Shown here: positions 63,736 to 64,000 of the stretch, in pieces
Position numbering within the stretch: the stretch's first letter is position 1
How the letters are laid out: each line of letters begins with the position of its first letter
From: CAVUMR01 sp963742715
Lineage (GTDB): Bacteria; Actinomycetota; Actinomycetes; Mycobacteriales; Micromonosporaceae
Direction of reading: 5' to 3'
Assembly: GCA_963742715.1 (NCBI GenBank)
Contig: CAVUMR010000003.1
Location: forward strand, 310,001-374,000
DNA: 64,000 nucleotides
The notes under the pieces: model-generated
The model's input: the letters and a program-made list of their open reading frames with translations, nothing else
Database searches by the model: none
Told to the model about the DNA's origin: nothing
Position numbers and translations under genes: made by a program

Positions 63736-64000
63736 TCAGTCGGACAGCTGCGCGGCCAGCTCCTCGACCCCGGTGACCGGACGGTCGCAGACGAACCCCT
63801 GGCACACGTACGCGGCGGGCTCCCCGCCCACCAGCGGCCGGTCGGCCAGCAACGGAACGTCGGTGGCGTCCGGTACCCCGGCGACCACCACGGCACCCGG
63901 GGAGGTGGACCGCCAGGCCGCCGCGCGCAACGCGTCGGCAGCCGCCCCGCCGCCCACCACGGCAACCTGCCGCGGCCCGGCCAGGCTTGCCTCGGCCACC
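63736..64000 (-). CDS. C-terminal fragment of a YyaL/DUF255 thioredoxin-domain protein
   Basis: Only the last ~87 residues are in the window; the start lies to the right. The ending AAYVCQGFVCDRPVTGVEEL is the conserved C-terminal signature of the YyaL family (thioredoxin-like N-terminal domain fused to a six-hairpin glycosidase-like domain), preceded by ADRPLVGGEP. Function of the family is uncertain. It reads toward the asparagine-synthetase-like gene, with a 156-bp gap. Confidence 0.8.
   Translation of the reverse strand, partial: VAEASLAGPRQVAVVGGGAAADALRAAAWRSTSPGAVVVAGVPDATDVPLLADRPLVGGEPAAYVCQGFVCDRPVTGVEELAAQLSD

Overview
The window is a dense chromosomal stretch of a high-GC actinomycete. 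The genes have G/C at nearly every third codon position and use GTG, and once TTG, starts freely. Lineage markers include mycothiol biosynthesis (mshB), the Sdh1-type three-gene succinate dehydrogenase, PhoH2, a 7Fe ferredoxin beside dapC, GTP-dependent PEP carboxykinase, and the xseA-xseB-DUF4245-glpX block next to ispH. These suggest Actinomycetota, plausibly near Micromonosporaceae; genus cannot be assigned from sequence alone. There is no prophage, insertion sequence, CRISPR array, rRNA or recognisable tRNA, so this is core genome with a few accessory genes.

Layout. 1-6.2 kb, minus strand except one acetyltransferase: metG (cut by the window edge), dapC-fdxA, and mshB followed by two small membrane proteins. 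6.3-24.6 kb is a peptide and energy block: an S9 dipeptidyl peptidase, a complete oligopeptide ABC importer with two different lipoprotein binding proteins (order oppC-SBP-oppB-oppD-oppF-SBP), then on the plus strand a pterin dehydratase, tldD-tldE and a succinate dehydrogenase operon. 24.6-32.2 kb holds a DUF1990 protein, a Nudix hydrolase, a pterin-dehydratase-like protein lacking the catalytic histidines, a large secreted Ig/CshA-type surface protein, ychF, and the alkylation-repair pair ada-alkA and ogt. 32.2-36.2 kb is a heterodimeric ABC exporter behind a MerR/SoxR-like promoter and a short leader ORF. 36.3-39.5 kb is a SpoIIE-type phosphatase coupled to a STAS anti-anti-sigma factor. 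39.8-51.6 kb holds valS, a Gly/Asp-tailed protein, rmuC, ispH, xseA-xseB, a DUF4245 protein, glpX with a PfkB kinase, and a rhomboid protease. 51.8-64 kb holds a secreted transglycosylase-like protein, phoH2, a short-chain cis-prenyltransferase, a secreted metalloprotease, pckG, a conserved unknown protein, a large degenerate asparagine-synthetase-like fusion and the end of a YyaL-type protein.

Three patterns stand out. First, short tandem repeats (15-28 bp units) are unusually frequent. Some start in the last codons of a gene and carry copies of its stop codon (after the S9 peptidase, tldE and rmuC); others expand coding regions (SpoIIE protein, valS, xseA, mshB). Second, valS and the oppD-oppF pair carry single-base indels. 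Because valS is normally essential, sequencing error is the simplest explanation. Third, two proteins look like catalytically dead relatives of known enzymes: the 97-aa pterin-dehydratase-like protein, and the 806-aa asparagine-synthetase-like protein, which lacks the N-terminal cysteine and the PP-loop and carries a C-terminal region resembling F420-0:glutamate ligase. The second is the best candidate for undescribed biology here.
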